A DNA stretch of 61,340 nucleotides from Kitasatospora phosalacinea (GTDB taxonomy: Bacteria > Actinomycetota > Actinomycetes > Streptomycetales > Streptomycetaceae), in NCBI RefSeq assembly GCF_000716545.1, contig NZ_JNWZ01000065.1:1-61340 (forward strand). Reading direction: 5' to 3'. Position numbers and translations under genes: made by a program. The notes beneath the pieces were generated by a model that saw only the letters and a list, made by a program, of their open reading frames with translations, made no database searches and was not told where the DNA came from. Below, one piece after another: positions 16,573 to 24,133 of the stretch; position 1 is the first letter of the stretch, and each line of letters starts with the position of its first letter.

Positions 16573-17823
16573 TCAGGCCGCGCGGTGGCGGCGGACGGTG
16601 AGGGCGAGCAGGCCGGCCAGGGCCGAGCTGGCGGCGACGGTGAGCAGGGCGGCCGGCAGCGAGAGCGCGTCGGCCAGGAAGCCGATCACCGGGGGGCCGA
16701 TCAGCATGCCCGCGTAGCCGAGGGTGGAGGCGGTGGCCACGCCCTGCGGCCCGGCGGCCGCCCCGGCCTGGGCGATGGCCAGCGGGAAGACGTTGGCCAG
16801 GCCGAGGCCGACCAGGACGAAGCCCGCCAGGGCGAGCGGGACGGACGGGGCCAGGGCCGCGGTCGCCATGCCCGCGCAGGCGGTCAGGCCGCCGAGCAGC
16901 ATCACCCTGGTCTGGCCGAGCCGTTCGGACAGCCAGGTGCCGGAGAGCCGGCCCGCCGTCATCGCGAAGGCGAAGGAGGCGTACCCGGCGGCGGCCGTCG
17001 CGGTGCTGGCGTGCACGTCGTCGGTCAGGTGCAGGGTGGCCCAGTCCGCCAGGGCGCCCTCGCCGTACGCGGTGCACAGGGCGGTCAGGCCGAGCAGGAC
17101 GACCAGCAGCCGGGCGTGCCGGGACGGGCGGGCGGCGGCGGTCTCGGCGGCGGTGCTCCCGGTGGCGTCGCCCGCGCCGGGGCGGGGGAGGGCGGCGGGG
17201 GCGCGCAGCAGGGCGGTGCCGGCCAGCGCCGTCACGGCCAGGCCGAGCGCGGCGGCCGCGGCCAGCGCCCAGGCGGCGCTGATCCGGCCCGCGAGCAGGC
17301 CGCCGAGCGCGGCGCCGAGCAGGCCGCCGAGGCTGTAGCCCGCGTGGAAGCTGGGCATGACGGGCCGTCGGAGTTCGGCGACCAGGTCGACCGCGGCGCT
17401 GTTCATCGCCACGTTGGCCGCGCCGTAGCCCGCGCCGAACAGCAGCAGCACCGCGCCGAGCGCGAGCACCGAGTGGGTGTGCGCGGGCAGCGCCACGGCC
17501 AGCGAGAACACCGCGACCGAGGCGATGGTGACCCGGCGCGAGCCGTAGCGCAGGCACAGCCGTCCGATCAGGGCCATGGTGGCGACCGCGCCGGCCGAGA
17601 TGCACAGCAGGGCCAGGCCCAGCGCGCTGTGCGAGGCGGAGACCTGGGCGCGGACGTCCGGGATCCGGACCACCCAGGAGGCGAACAGGAAGCCGTCGAC
17701 GGTGAAGAAGGCGGTGAGGGCGAGGCGTGCCGCCGACCAGGAGGAGCTGCGGCCGGACGGAGGGTTCGAAGGGGCAGCGGAGAGGAGGGAGGAGCGGGCT
17801 TCTGTTTTGTTCAGTAGCGGCAC
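16573..17823 (-). CDS. MFS transporter (FucP/YbjJ-like), divergent from a ROK regulator
   Basis: 416 aa using GTG at 17823 (VPLLNKTEARSS). About twelve membrane segments; the N-terminal TM1 region reads FTVDGFLFASWVVRIPDVR and the next FHAGYSLGGLLGA, both typical of the FucP/YbjJ-type MFS group that moves sugars or exports toxic sugar derivatives. I chose the GTG because TATTCT lies exactly 6 nt upstream with TTGAAG 18 bp further, a leaderless promoter; the ATG at 17859 is an alternative but would overlap the divergent gene. The neighbouring ROK repressor suggests control by a sugar or amino-sugar; ROK/MFS pairs handling glucosamine derivatives are known in streptomycetes. Confidence 0.8.
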   Translation of the reverse strand: MPLLNKTEARSSLLSAAPSNPPSGRSSSWSAARLALTAFFTVDGFLFASWVVRIPDVRAQVSASHSALGLALLCISAGAVATMALIGRLCLRYGSRRVTIASVAVFSLAVALPAHTHSVLALGAVLLLFGAGYGAANVAMNSAAVDLVAELRRPVMPSFHAGYSLGGLLGAALGGLLAGRISAAWALAAAAALGLAVTALAGTALLRAPAALPRPGAGDATGSTAAETAAARPSRHARLLVVLLGLTALCTAYGEGALADWATLHLTDDVHASTATAAAGYASFAFAMTAGRLSGTWLSERLGQTRVMLLGGLTACAGMATAALAPSVPLALAGFVLVGLGLANVFPLAIAQAGAAAGPQGVATASTLGYAGMLIGPPVIGFLADALSLPAALLTVAASSALAGLLALTVRRHRAA

Positions 17824-17859
17824 AAAGTCAGAATAGGGGAGTGCCGCACACACCTTCAA
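17806..17859. promoter_or_regulatory. Overlapping divergent promoters and candidate ROK operator
   Basis: Minus strand: TTGAAG (17859-17854), 18-bp spacer, TATTCT (17835-17830), 6 nt, GTG. Plus strand: CAGAAT (17829-17834), 6 nt, GTG at 17841. The two -10 elements share the bases AGAAT. An inverted repeat TTTGT-N11-ACAAA (17806-17826) lies between them and the first codons of the MFS gene and is a likely regulator site. Confidence 0.55.
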
Positions 17860-19124
17860 GCCCGAATTCGAGCCAGAGTCGGAATCCGTCGCCGGCGCCG
17901 ACCCGGGGAGCGCCCCCCGGCGCGCCCCGGCGGACCGCGCCCGACCGCGGCCGCGCCCTGCTCGGACCGGCCCTGCGCCTGATCCACACCGGACAGGCCC
18001 CCACCCGCTCCGCGCTCACCGGCGCCCTCGACGTCACCCGCGCCACCGCCGGCGCCGTCACCGGCGAACTGGAGGCGCTCGGCCTGATCACCGTCGACTC
18101 CCGCCCCGCCGGCGGCGGTCGCGGCCGCCCCTCGCACCGGCTCGCCCTCGCCGACCCCGGCCCCGCCGTCCTCGCCGCCCAACTGCACGCCGACGGCGTC
18201 TCGGCGGCCCTCGCCGGACTCGGCGGACGCCTCCACGACCCCGTCCACCTGCCGCTGCCCGCCGACACCTCGCCCGCCGCGCTGCTCGCCGCCGTCGCCG
18301 GGACCGGCGCCCGGCTCGCCCGCGACAGCCGCCGCCGCGTCCTCGGCTTCGCGCTCGCCCTGCCCAACCCCGTCACCGAACCCGACGGCACCGCCCTCGC
18401 CGCCCTGCACTTCGGCTGGCCCTCCGGCACCCCCGTCGCCGAACTCTTCGCCGCCGCCGTCGCCCGCACCGACCTCGGCCCGCGCGCCCGCACCGCCCCG
18501 CCCACCGCCGTGGCCAACGACGCCAACCTCGCCGCGCTCGCCGAACACCGGCACGGCGCCGGCCGCGGCGCCCGCCACCTGCTGCTGGTCACCTCCGGAC
18601 ACCGCGGCGTCGGCGGCGCCCTGGTCATCGACGGCCGCCTGCACACCGGCAGCTCCGGCCTCGCCCTCGAAGTCGGCCACCTCACCGTCGACCCGCTCGG
18701 CCGCCCCTGCGCCTGCGGCAACCGCGGCTGCCTCAACGCCGAGACCGACACCGACGCGCTGTTCGCCGCCGCCGGACGCCGCCCCGACCCCGACCGCCCG
18801 CTGCTCCCGCAGGCCCGCGCGCTGGCCCGCGACCCGAAGGCCGCCGACGCCCTCGCACACGTCGTCGACCGGCTCGGCCTCGGCCTCGCCGGACTGGTCA
18901 ACATCCTCAACCCGGACCGGATCGTGCTCAGCGGCCTGCACCTCGACCTGCTCGCCGCCGCCCCCGACCGCCTGGCCGCCGTCGTCGCCGAACGCTGCCT
19001 GTGGGGCCGCAGCGGACGCATCCCGATCGTCCCCGCGCAGGTCGTCCACGCCGGACTGGTCGGCGCCGCCGAACTCGCCTGGGAGCCCTACCTGGAGGAC
19101 CCGCAGGCCGTCGCGGCGCCCTGA
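17841..19124 (+). CDS. ROK-family transcriptional regulator
   Basis: 427 aa from GTG at 17841. After a Pro/Arg-rich leader, a winged-helix DNA-binding domain (about 35-90; RSALTGALDVTRATAGAVTGELEALGLI) precedes the ROK sugar-kinase-like domain. The ROK signature is present (GVGGALVIDGRLHTGSSGLALEVGHLTVD), followed by the structural-zinc motif CACGNRGCLN. Proteins of this plan (NagC/XylR/Mlc type) bind sugars or sugar phosphates and repress neighbouring transport genes; the ATP site is usually nonfunctional. It very likely controls the divergent MFS gene and itself. No N-terminal start with a good ribosome-binding site is available. Confidence 0.85.
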   Translation: MPHTPSSPNSSQSRNPSPAPTRGAPPGAPRRTAPDRGRALLGPALRLIHTGQAPTRSALTGALDVTRATAGAVTGELEALGLITVDSRPAGGGRGRPSHRLALADPGPAVLAAQLHADGVSAALAGLGGRLHDPVHLPLPADTSPAALLAAVAGTGARLARDSRRRVLGFALALPNPVTEPDGTALAALHFGWPSGTPVAELFAAAVARTDLGPRARTAPPTAVANDANLAALAEHRHGAGRGARHLLLVTSGHRGVGGALVIDGRLHTGSSGLALEVGHLTVDPLGRPCACGNRGCLNAETDTDALFAAAGRRPDPDRPLLPQARALARDPKAADALAHVVDRLGLGLAGLVNILNPDRIVLSGLHLDLLAAAPDRLAAVVAERCLWGRSGRIPIVPAQVVHAGLVGAAELAWEPYLEDPQAVAAP

Positions 19125-19171
19125 GCCGGGCGGCCGGAGGGCCCGGGCCCGGGCCGGCCCGGGAAAACGGA

Positions 19172-19206
19172 ACGGCGCGGGGGGACGAACCGTCCACCCG
19201 CGCCGT
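19172..19206. terminator. Bidirectional hairpin terminator
   Basis: Arms ACGGCGCGGGGGGACG (19172-19187) and CGTCCACCCGCGCCGT (19191-19206), one mismatch in 16 pairs, loop AAC. Placed between the convergent ROK gene and the mannosyltransferase gene. Confidence 0.85.
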
Positions 19207-19234
19207 CCGGCACGCTACCGCCGTGCCCTACCGC

Positions 19235-19963
19235 CTACTTGCCGAAGCGCAGCTTCCAGGGGGCCACCGCGGACTCCAACTGCACGCCCAGGCTCATCTT
19301 CGACATGCCCTCGACCCGCTCCTCGAAGCGGATCGGCACCTCGGCGATGCGCATGCCCTGCTTGACCACCCGGTAGTTCATCTCGACCTGGAACGAGTAG
19401 CCGTTGGAACGCACCGACTGCAGGTCGACCCGGCGCAGCGCCTGGGCCTCCCACGCCTTGAAGCCGGCGGTGGCGTCCTTCACCTTCAGCCGCAGGATCG
19501 CGTTGACGTAGAAGTTCGCCCACGCCGACAGCGCCTTGCGGTGCCACGGCCACTCCGACGCGGTCGAGCCGCCGGGCACGTAGCGCGAACCCAGCACCAC
19601 CGAGGCGTCGGTGGTCGTCAGCTTCTCGACCATCGCGGGGACCGCGGTGTGCGGGTGCGACAGGTCGGCGTCCATCTGCACGACGATGTCGGCGCCGTCC
19701 TCCAGCGCCCGCGACATGCCGGCGATGTACGCCCGGCCCAGGCCGTCCTTCTCGGTGCGGTGCAGCACCGAGACGTTGCCGCCGGAGTCCGCCGCCAGCT
19801 TGTCCGCGACGTCGCCGGTGCCGTCGGGGGAGTTGTCGTCCACGACCAGGACGTGGAGGTTCTCCATGCCGAGGTCGGCCAGCCGACCAACCAGGACCGG
19901 CAGGTTCTCCCGTTCGTTGTAGGTCGGAACAACCACAACAACCTTCGGGTGGGCCTCAGCCAT
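19235..19963 (-). CDS. ppm1: Polyprenol-phosphate mannosyltransferase (Ppm1/Dpm1 type)
   Basis: 242 aa GT2-family enzyme. Motifs: VVVPTYNERENLP at the N-terminus, VVDDNSPDGTGD, HRTEKDGLGRAYIAGM, the metal-binding VQMDADLSHP, and GSRYVPGG. There are no C-terminal membrane helices, so it is the soluble catalytic type. It transfers mannose from GDP-mannose to polyprenyl phosphate; the product feeds protein O-mannosylation and cell-envelope mannosylation. In Streptomyces this activity is also needed for some phage receptors. Transcribed alone, ended by the hairpin 19172-19206. Confidence 0.88.
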   Translation of the reverse strand: MAEAHPKVVVVVPTYNERENLPVLVGRLADLGMENLHVLVVDDNSPDGTGDVADKLAADSGGNVSVLHRTEKDGLGRAYIAGMSRALEDGADIVVQMDADLSHPHTAVPAMVEKLTTTDASVVLGSRYVPGGSTASEWPWHRKALSAWANFYVNAILRLKVKDATAGFKAWEAQALRRVDLQSVRSNGYSFQVEMNYRVVKQGMRIAEVPIRFEERVEGMSKMSLGVQLESAVAPWKLRFGK

Positions 19964-20127
19964 GTTTTTCTATCCTCGATGCAGTACGAGCCGGATGCGG
20001 CAGTCTAGCGTTCCTTCCCGAACGTCCGTCCCACGGGGCCGTTTCGTCCGGATACCCACCGGGTAATCCACGGAAGGCCTTTCGCCCCGTCGGGAATCCC
20101 CGGCCCCCGTCGGCCCGTTCAGCAGGC

Positions 20128-20994
20128 ATGACCGACACCGCACCCGCCGCCGCCCCGACCGAACCGCTGCGCTACGCCGCCTTCACCGCCGACCCGGCCG
20201 GCGGCAACCCGGCCGGCGTCGTCCTGGACGCCACCGGCCTCACCGACGAGCAGCAGCTCGCCGCCGCCGCCCGCCTCGGCTACTCCGAGACCGCCTTCCT
20301 CGTCCCCGACCCGGACCGGCCCCGCGCCCACGCCGTCCGCTACTTCAGCCCGCTCGCCGAAGTCCCGTTCTGCGGCCACGCCACCATCGCCGCCGCGGTC
20401 GCCCTCGGCGAACGGCACGGCCCCGGCGAGTTCCTCTTCACCACGGTGGCCGGGCCGGTGCCGGTCCAGGTCGTGCGCGACGAGGACGGCGGCCACCTGG
20501 CCACCCTGACCAGCGTGCCCGCCTCGACCGAGGACGCGTCCGCGCCGGACGTCGCCGAGGCGCTCGCCGCCCTGCGCTGGCGGGCGGAGGAGCTCGACGA
20601 CCGCTTCCCGCCCCGGATCGCCTACGCCGGCGCCCGCCACCTCGTCCTCGCCGCCGCGAGCCGGGCCCGGCTGGCCGACCTGGACTACGACTTCGACGCG
20701 CTCGCCGCGCTGATGCGGCGCCTCGACCTGACCACCCTCCAGCTGGTCTGGGAGGAGGACGCCACCACCTACCACGTCCGCGACCCCTTCCCGGTCGGCG
20801 GCGTCGTCGAGGACCCGGTCACCGGCGCGGCCGCCGCCGCCTTCGGCGCCTACCTCCGCGAACTGCGCGCCCTGCCCACCACCCGCCTCACCCTCCACCA
20901 GGGCGAGGACCTCGGCCGCCCGGGCGTCCTCACCGTCGACCTCACCGAGGGCGACAGCCGCGTCCGCGTCACGGGGACGGCCGTGCGGATCTAG
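20128..20994 (+). CDS. PhzF-family isomerase-like protein
   Basis: 288 aa. PhzF-fold landmarks in both halves: ADPAGGNPAGVVLD, the catalytic Glu in GYSETAFLV, VPFCGHATIAAAVALG, and VVEDPVTGAAAAAFGAYL. The fold resembles diaminopimelate epimerase but lacks its paired Cys (only one Cys, in FCGHA). Most chromosomal PhzF-like proteins are unrelated to phenazines; no phz genes are present here. The substrate is unknown. A long hairpin (21022-21074) follows. Confidence 0.87.
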   Translation: MTDTAPAAAPTEPLRYAAFTADPAGGNPAGVVLDATGLTDEQQLAAAARLGYSETAFLVPDPDRPRAHAVRYFSPLAEVPFCGHATIAAAVALGERHGPGEFLFTTVAGPVPVQVVRDEDGGHLATLTSVPASTEDASAPDVAEALAALRWRAEELDDRFPPRIAYAGARHLVLAAASRARLADLDYDFDALAALMRRLDLTTLQLVWEEDATTYHVRDPFPVGGVVEDPVTGAAAAAFGAYLRELRALPTTRLTLHQGEDLGRPGVLTVDLTEGDSRVRVTGTAVRI

Positions 20995-21021
20995 CCCACC
21001 GGGAGGGCGCACCCGGGGCCC

Positions 21022-21074
21022 GGGGAACGGCGGCCGTGACGGGGCCACCGCGCAGCACGGACGCGCCGTTCCCC
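21022..21074 (+). terminator. Candidate terminator hairpin after the PhzF-like gene
   Basis: GGGGAACGGCG (21022-21032) pairs perfectly with CGCCGTTCCCC (21064-21074) around a 31-nt loop, starting 28 bp after the stop codon. Confidence 0.6.
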
Positions 21075-21086
21075 CAGCCCCGGCGG

Positions 21087-21155
21087 GTACTCCCCGGGGA
21101 GTACGCGTGTCTGCTCCGGCGGGACGATGGTGGGCGGCCGGGGGGTGGTTAGCCT
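21087..21155 (+). promoter_or_regulatory. 18-bp perfect palindrome and -10-like element before the two-component operon
   Basis: GTACTCCCCGGGGAGTAC (21087-21104) is perfectly self-complementary and lies 57 bp before the sensor kinase ATG. TAGCCT (21150-21155) lies 6 nt before the ATG, compatible with a leaderless start; no convincing -35 is seen. A dimeric LuxR-type response regulator binding the palindrome would give autoregulation. Confidence 0.6.
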
Positions 21156-21161
21156 TCCGGT

Positions 21162-22355
21162 ATGGGTGAATCGCGACCGCTGTGGGTGCCGCCGTGGGTG
21201 CGGGCGGCGAAGGCCGGGTGGCCGGTGGCGGGGGCGCTCGTGGTGGCGGCGGCCCAGGTGGTCGGGACGACGGCGGCGCAGCGGCACCAGGGCGGGCGGG
21301 TGCCGCTGGACGGCTGGGGGTACCTGTTGCTGGTGCTCGGCCCGGCGCTGCTGGTGCTCCGGCGCCGGTGGCCGGCGGCGACGGTGGCGGCGGTCTCGGC
21401 GGTGACCGCCGGGTACCTGTGGGCCGGGTACCCGTACGGCCCCGGGTTCCTGGCGATGGTGGTGGCGTTCTTCACCGCCGTCCGGCACGGCCACCGGCGG
21501 GCGGCCTGGCTCAGCGCGGGCGGCTTCTACCTGGTGCACCTGCTGACCAGCTACGCGCTGCCGGACAGCTGGCTGCGGTCCTCGGACCACGCGGTGCGGG
21601 GGTGGCAGGAGCTGGGCGTCACGGCCTGGCTGCTGCTGGTCTTCGCGGGCGCCGAGCTGGCCAGGTTCCGGCAGGAGCGGATCGCCGCGGTGCGGGCCGC
21701 CGAGGAGGAGGCGCGGGCCCGCCGCCACGACGAGGAGCGGCTGCGGATGGCCCGGGAACTGCACGACATCCTGGCGCACTCCATCTCGCTGATCCACGTG
21801 CAGGCCGGTGTCGCGCTGGAACTGCTCGACGCCCGCCCCGAACAGGCCAGGGAAGCGCTCACCACGATCAAGGCGACCAGCAAGGAGGCGCTCGGCGAGG
21901 TCCGCCAGGTGCTCGGCACGCTGCGCGGCCCCGGCTCCGCCGCCCCGCGCACCCCCGCGCCCGGCCTGGGGCGGCTGGACGAACTGGTCGAACAGGCCGG
22001 GCACGCCGGGCTGGCGGTGACGGTCGAACGGCGCGGACGGGCCGCGCGGACGGGCGCGGGGCTGGAACTCGCGGCGTTCCGGATCGTCCAGGAGGCCCTG
22101 ACCAACGTGCTGCGGCACTCGACGGCCCGCACCGCGACCGTCGGACTCGACTGGAGCGGACGCGAGTTGACGGTGACGGTGACCGACCCCGGGCCGCCCG
22201 GCGGCGGCGACGCGGGCGGCAGCGGCAACGGCCTCACCGGCATGCGGGAACGGGCCGCCGCGCTCGGCGGCGGCATCGAGGCGGGCCCCGACGGGGCCGG
22301 CGGCTGGCGGGTCAGGGCCCGGCTGCCGGTGACGGAGAGCGGGGACGCGACGTGA
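21162..22355 (+). CDS. NarL-type sensor histidine kinase
   Basis: 397 aa. Four to five hydrophobic segments (about 20-160) form the membrane sensor without a large extracellular domain. The dimerisation/phosphoacceptor HisKA_3 motif is RELHDILAHSISLIHVQAG with the phosphorylated His after REL. The HATPase has AAFRIVQEALTNVLRHS (N box) and GNGLTGMRERAAALGG (G box). Paired with the response regulator whose GTG overlaps this TGA (GTGA at 22352-22355). The downstream SHOCT-ABC set is the likely target; such kinases often sense cell-envelope stress, which is inference here. Confidence 0.92.
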   Translation: MGESRPLWVPPWVRAAKAGWPVAGALVVAAAQVVGTTAAQRHQGGRVPLDGWGYLLLVLGPALLVLRRRWPAATVAAVSAVTAGYLWAGYPYGPGFLAMVVAFFTAVRHGHRRAAWLSAGGFYLVHLLTSYALPDSWLRSSDHAVRGWQELGVTAWLLLVFAGAELARFRQERIAAVRAAEEEARARRHDEERLRMARELHDILAHSISLIHVQAGVALELLDARPEQAREALTTIKATSKEALGEVRQVLGTLRGPGSAAPRTPAPGLGRLDELVEQAGHAGLAVTVERRGRAARTGAGLELAAFRIVQEALTNVLRHSTARTATVGLDWSGRELTVTVTDPGPPGGGDAGGSGNGLTGMRERAAALGGGIEAGPDGAGGWRVRARLPVTESGDAT

Positions 22356-23014
22356 TCAGGGTGCTGCTGGCGGACGACCAGACGCTCGTCCGGGCCGGAT
22401 TCCGGGCCCTGCTGGACGCCCAGCCCGACCTGGAGGCGGTCGGCGAGGCCGAGGACGGCGAGCAGGCCCTCGCGCTGGCCCGCGAACTGCGGCCGGACGT
22501 GGTGCTGATGGACATCCGGATGCCCCGGCTGGACGGACTCGCCGCGACCCGCCGGATCTGCGCCGACCCCGAGCTGGCCGACGTCCGGGTGGTGGTGCTG
22601 ACCACCTTCGAACTCGACGAGTACGTCTTCGAGGCCCTGCGGGCGGGCGCCGCCGGGTTCCTGGTCAAGGACACCGAACCCGGCGACCTGCTGCGCGCCG
22701 TCCGCGTCGCGGCGGCCGGCGACGCCCTGCTCTCCCCGGGCGTCACCCGCCGCCTGATCGGCGAGTTCGCCGCCCGCTCCAAGGAACCCGCCACCACCCG
22801 CCTGGACGTCCTCACCGACCGCGAACGCGAGGTGCTCGCCCTGGTCGGCCTCGGCCTGACCAACGAGGACATCGCCCGCCGCCTGGTGGTCAGCCCGCTC
22901 ACCACGAAGACGCACGTCAGCCGCACGATGGTCAAGCTCGGCGCCCGGGACCGGGCCCAACTGGTGGTGCTGGCCTACGAGTCGGGCCTGGTCCGGCCGG
23001 GGTGGCTGGGGTAG
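22352..23014 (+). CDS. NarL/FixJ-family response regulator
   Basis: 220 aa from GTG at 22352. The receiver domain (1-120) has the acidic pair ADDQ, the phospho-acceptor Asp in VVLMDIRMP, a Thr in VVVLTTFE and the Lys in GFLVKDT. The LuxR-type HTH is LTDREREVLALVGLGLTNEDIARRL followed by SPLTTKTHVSRTMVKLGARDR. Its translation is coupled to the kinase by the GTGA overlap. It presumably binds the 18-bp palindrome at 21087 and may activate the ABC transporter 109 bp downstream. Confidence 0.93.
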   Translation: MIRVLLADDQTLVRAGFRALLDAQPDLEAVGEAEDGEQALALARELRPDVVLMDIRMPRLDGLAATRRICADPELADVRVVVLTTFELDEYVFEALRAGAAGFLVKDTEPGDLLRAVRVAAAGDALLSPGVTRRLIGEFAARSKEPATTRLDVLTDREREVLALVGLGLTNEDIARRLVVSPLTTKTHVSRTMVKLGARDRAQLVVLAYESGLVRPGWLG

Positions 23015-23123
23015 TGCGGGGGGAGTAGGCCGGGTGCCGCCCGGTGGGGGACGCGCCGGGCGGGGTGGCGGGGGGACGGTGGAGGGGCCGGCAGGGAGCC
23101 GGGGTCCCGACCGAAGGGGATGA

Positions 23124-23387
23124 GTGGTGATGGTGGCGTTGCTGGCCGATGGGTACGGGCACTGGCCCGGACCGTGGGTGCTGGTGTTCCCGCTGTTCTG
23201 GCTGCTGGTGGTGGTGCTGGTGGTGACGGTGCTGCGGCGGGCGGGGTGGCGGCGGCGCGGGTGGTGCGGGGGCGGGGAGCACGCTCCGCTGGCGGTGCTG
23301 GGGCGGCGGTACGCGCAGGGGGAGATCGACGAGGCGGAGTACCGGGAGCGCAGGGGCGTCCTGACCGAGGACGGGGGGAAGCGGTGA
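23124..23387 (+). CDS. Small membrane protein with C-terminal SHOCT domain
   Basis: 87 aa. One transmembrane helix (about 17-39, WVLVFPLFWLLVVVLVVTVL) is followed by a basic stretch and a SHOCT motif, LGRRYAQGEIDEAEYRERRGVL. SHOCT domains are short C-terminal helical modules thought to mediate oligomerisation or binding. The start may be GTG 23124, GTG 23127 or ATG 23130; AAGGGG lies upstream. Its stop overlaps the GTG of the ABC ATPase gene, so it is probably an accessory subunit or assembly partner of that transporter. Confidence 0.8.
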   Translation: MVMVALLADGYGHWPGPWVLVFPLFWLLVVVLVVTVLRRAGWRRRGWCGGGEHAPLAVLGRRYAQGEIDEAEYRERRGVLTEDGGKR

Positions 23388-24133
23388 CGGCCGCGGCCCG
23401 GGTGGAGGGCGCCGTCAAGGAGTACGGCGCGGGGGAGACCCGGGTCCGGGCGCTGGACGGCGTCAGCGTGGAGTTCGCCGAGGCCGGGTTCACCGCGGTG
23501 ATGGGGCCCTCGGGTTCCGGGAAGTCCACCCTCATGCACTGCGCGGCCGGTCTGGACACCCTGAGCGGCGGCCGGGCCTGGCTGGGGGAGACCGAGCTGT
23601 CCGGGCTCGGCGACCGGGAGCTGACGCTGCTGCGCCGGGAGCGGATCGGGTTCGTCTTCCAGGCGTTCAACCTGCTGCCGACGCTCACCGTCCGGGAGAA
23701 CATCACCCTGCCGCTGGACCTCGGCGGCGCCGCCCCCGACCGGGAGTGGCTGGACGCGCTGATCGACGTGGTCGGCCTCGGCGACCGGCTGCACCACCGT
23801 CCGAGCCAGCTGTCCGGCGGCCAGCAGCAGCGCGTCGCCGTCGCCCGGGCGCTGGCCGGGCGGCCGCAGGTGGTGTTCGCCGACGAGCCCACCGGCAACC
23901 TGGACTCCCGCAGTGGCGGCGAGGTGCTGGGCCTGCTGCGCTCCGCCGTGGACACCATGCGGCAGTCGGTGGTGATGGTCACCCACGACCCGGCCGCCGC
24001 CGGGTACGCCGACACCGTGCTGTTCCTGGCCGACGGCCGGCTGGTCGACACCATGGAGCGGCCCACCGCCGACCGGGTGCTGGACCGGATGAAGGCCCTC
24101 GACGGCCGCCGCGGCAAGGCGGTCGCCCGGTGA
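23384..24133 (+). CDS. ABC transporter ATP-binding protein (MacB/LolD type)
   Basis: 249 aa from GTG at 23384. Walker A GPSGSGKST, Q-loop in FVFQAFNLLPTLTVRENI, signature LSGGQQQRVAVARAL, Walker B VVFADEPTGNLD, H-loop VTHD. This type partners with FtsX-domain permeases that extrude peptides or lipids or act as mechanotransmitters rather than importing. GTGA overlaps on both sides (SHOCT gene upstream, permease downstream) imply one translationally coupled operon. Confidence 0.93.
   Translation: MTAAARVEGAVKEYGAGETRVRALDGVSVEFAEAGFTAVMGPSGSGKSTLMHCAAGLDTLSGGRAWLGETELSGLGDRELTLLRRERIGFVFQAFNLLPTLTVRENITLPLDLGGAAPDREWLDALIDVVGLGDRLHHRPSQLSGGQQQRVAVARALAGRPQVVFADEPTGNLDSRSGGEVLGLLRSAVDTMRQSVVMVTHDPAAAGYADTVLFLADGRLVDTMERPTADRVLDRMKALDGRRGKAVAR

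Noticed and set aside
20128..20994. Phenazine biosynthesis
   Set aside because: PhzF-like proteins are widespread outside phenazine pathways and no other phz genes are present.
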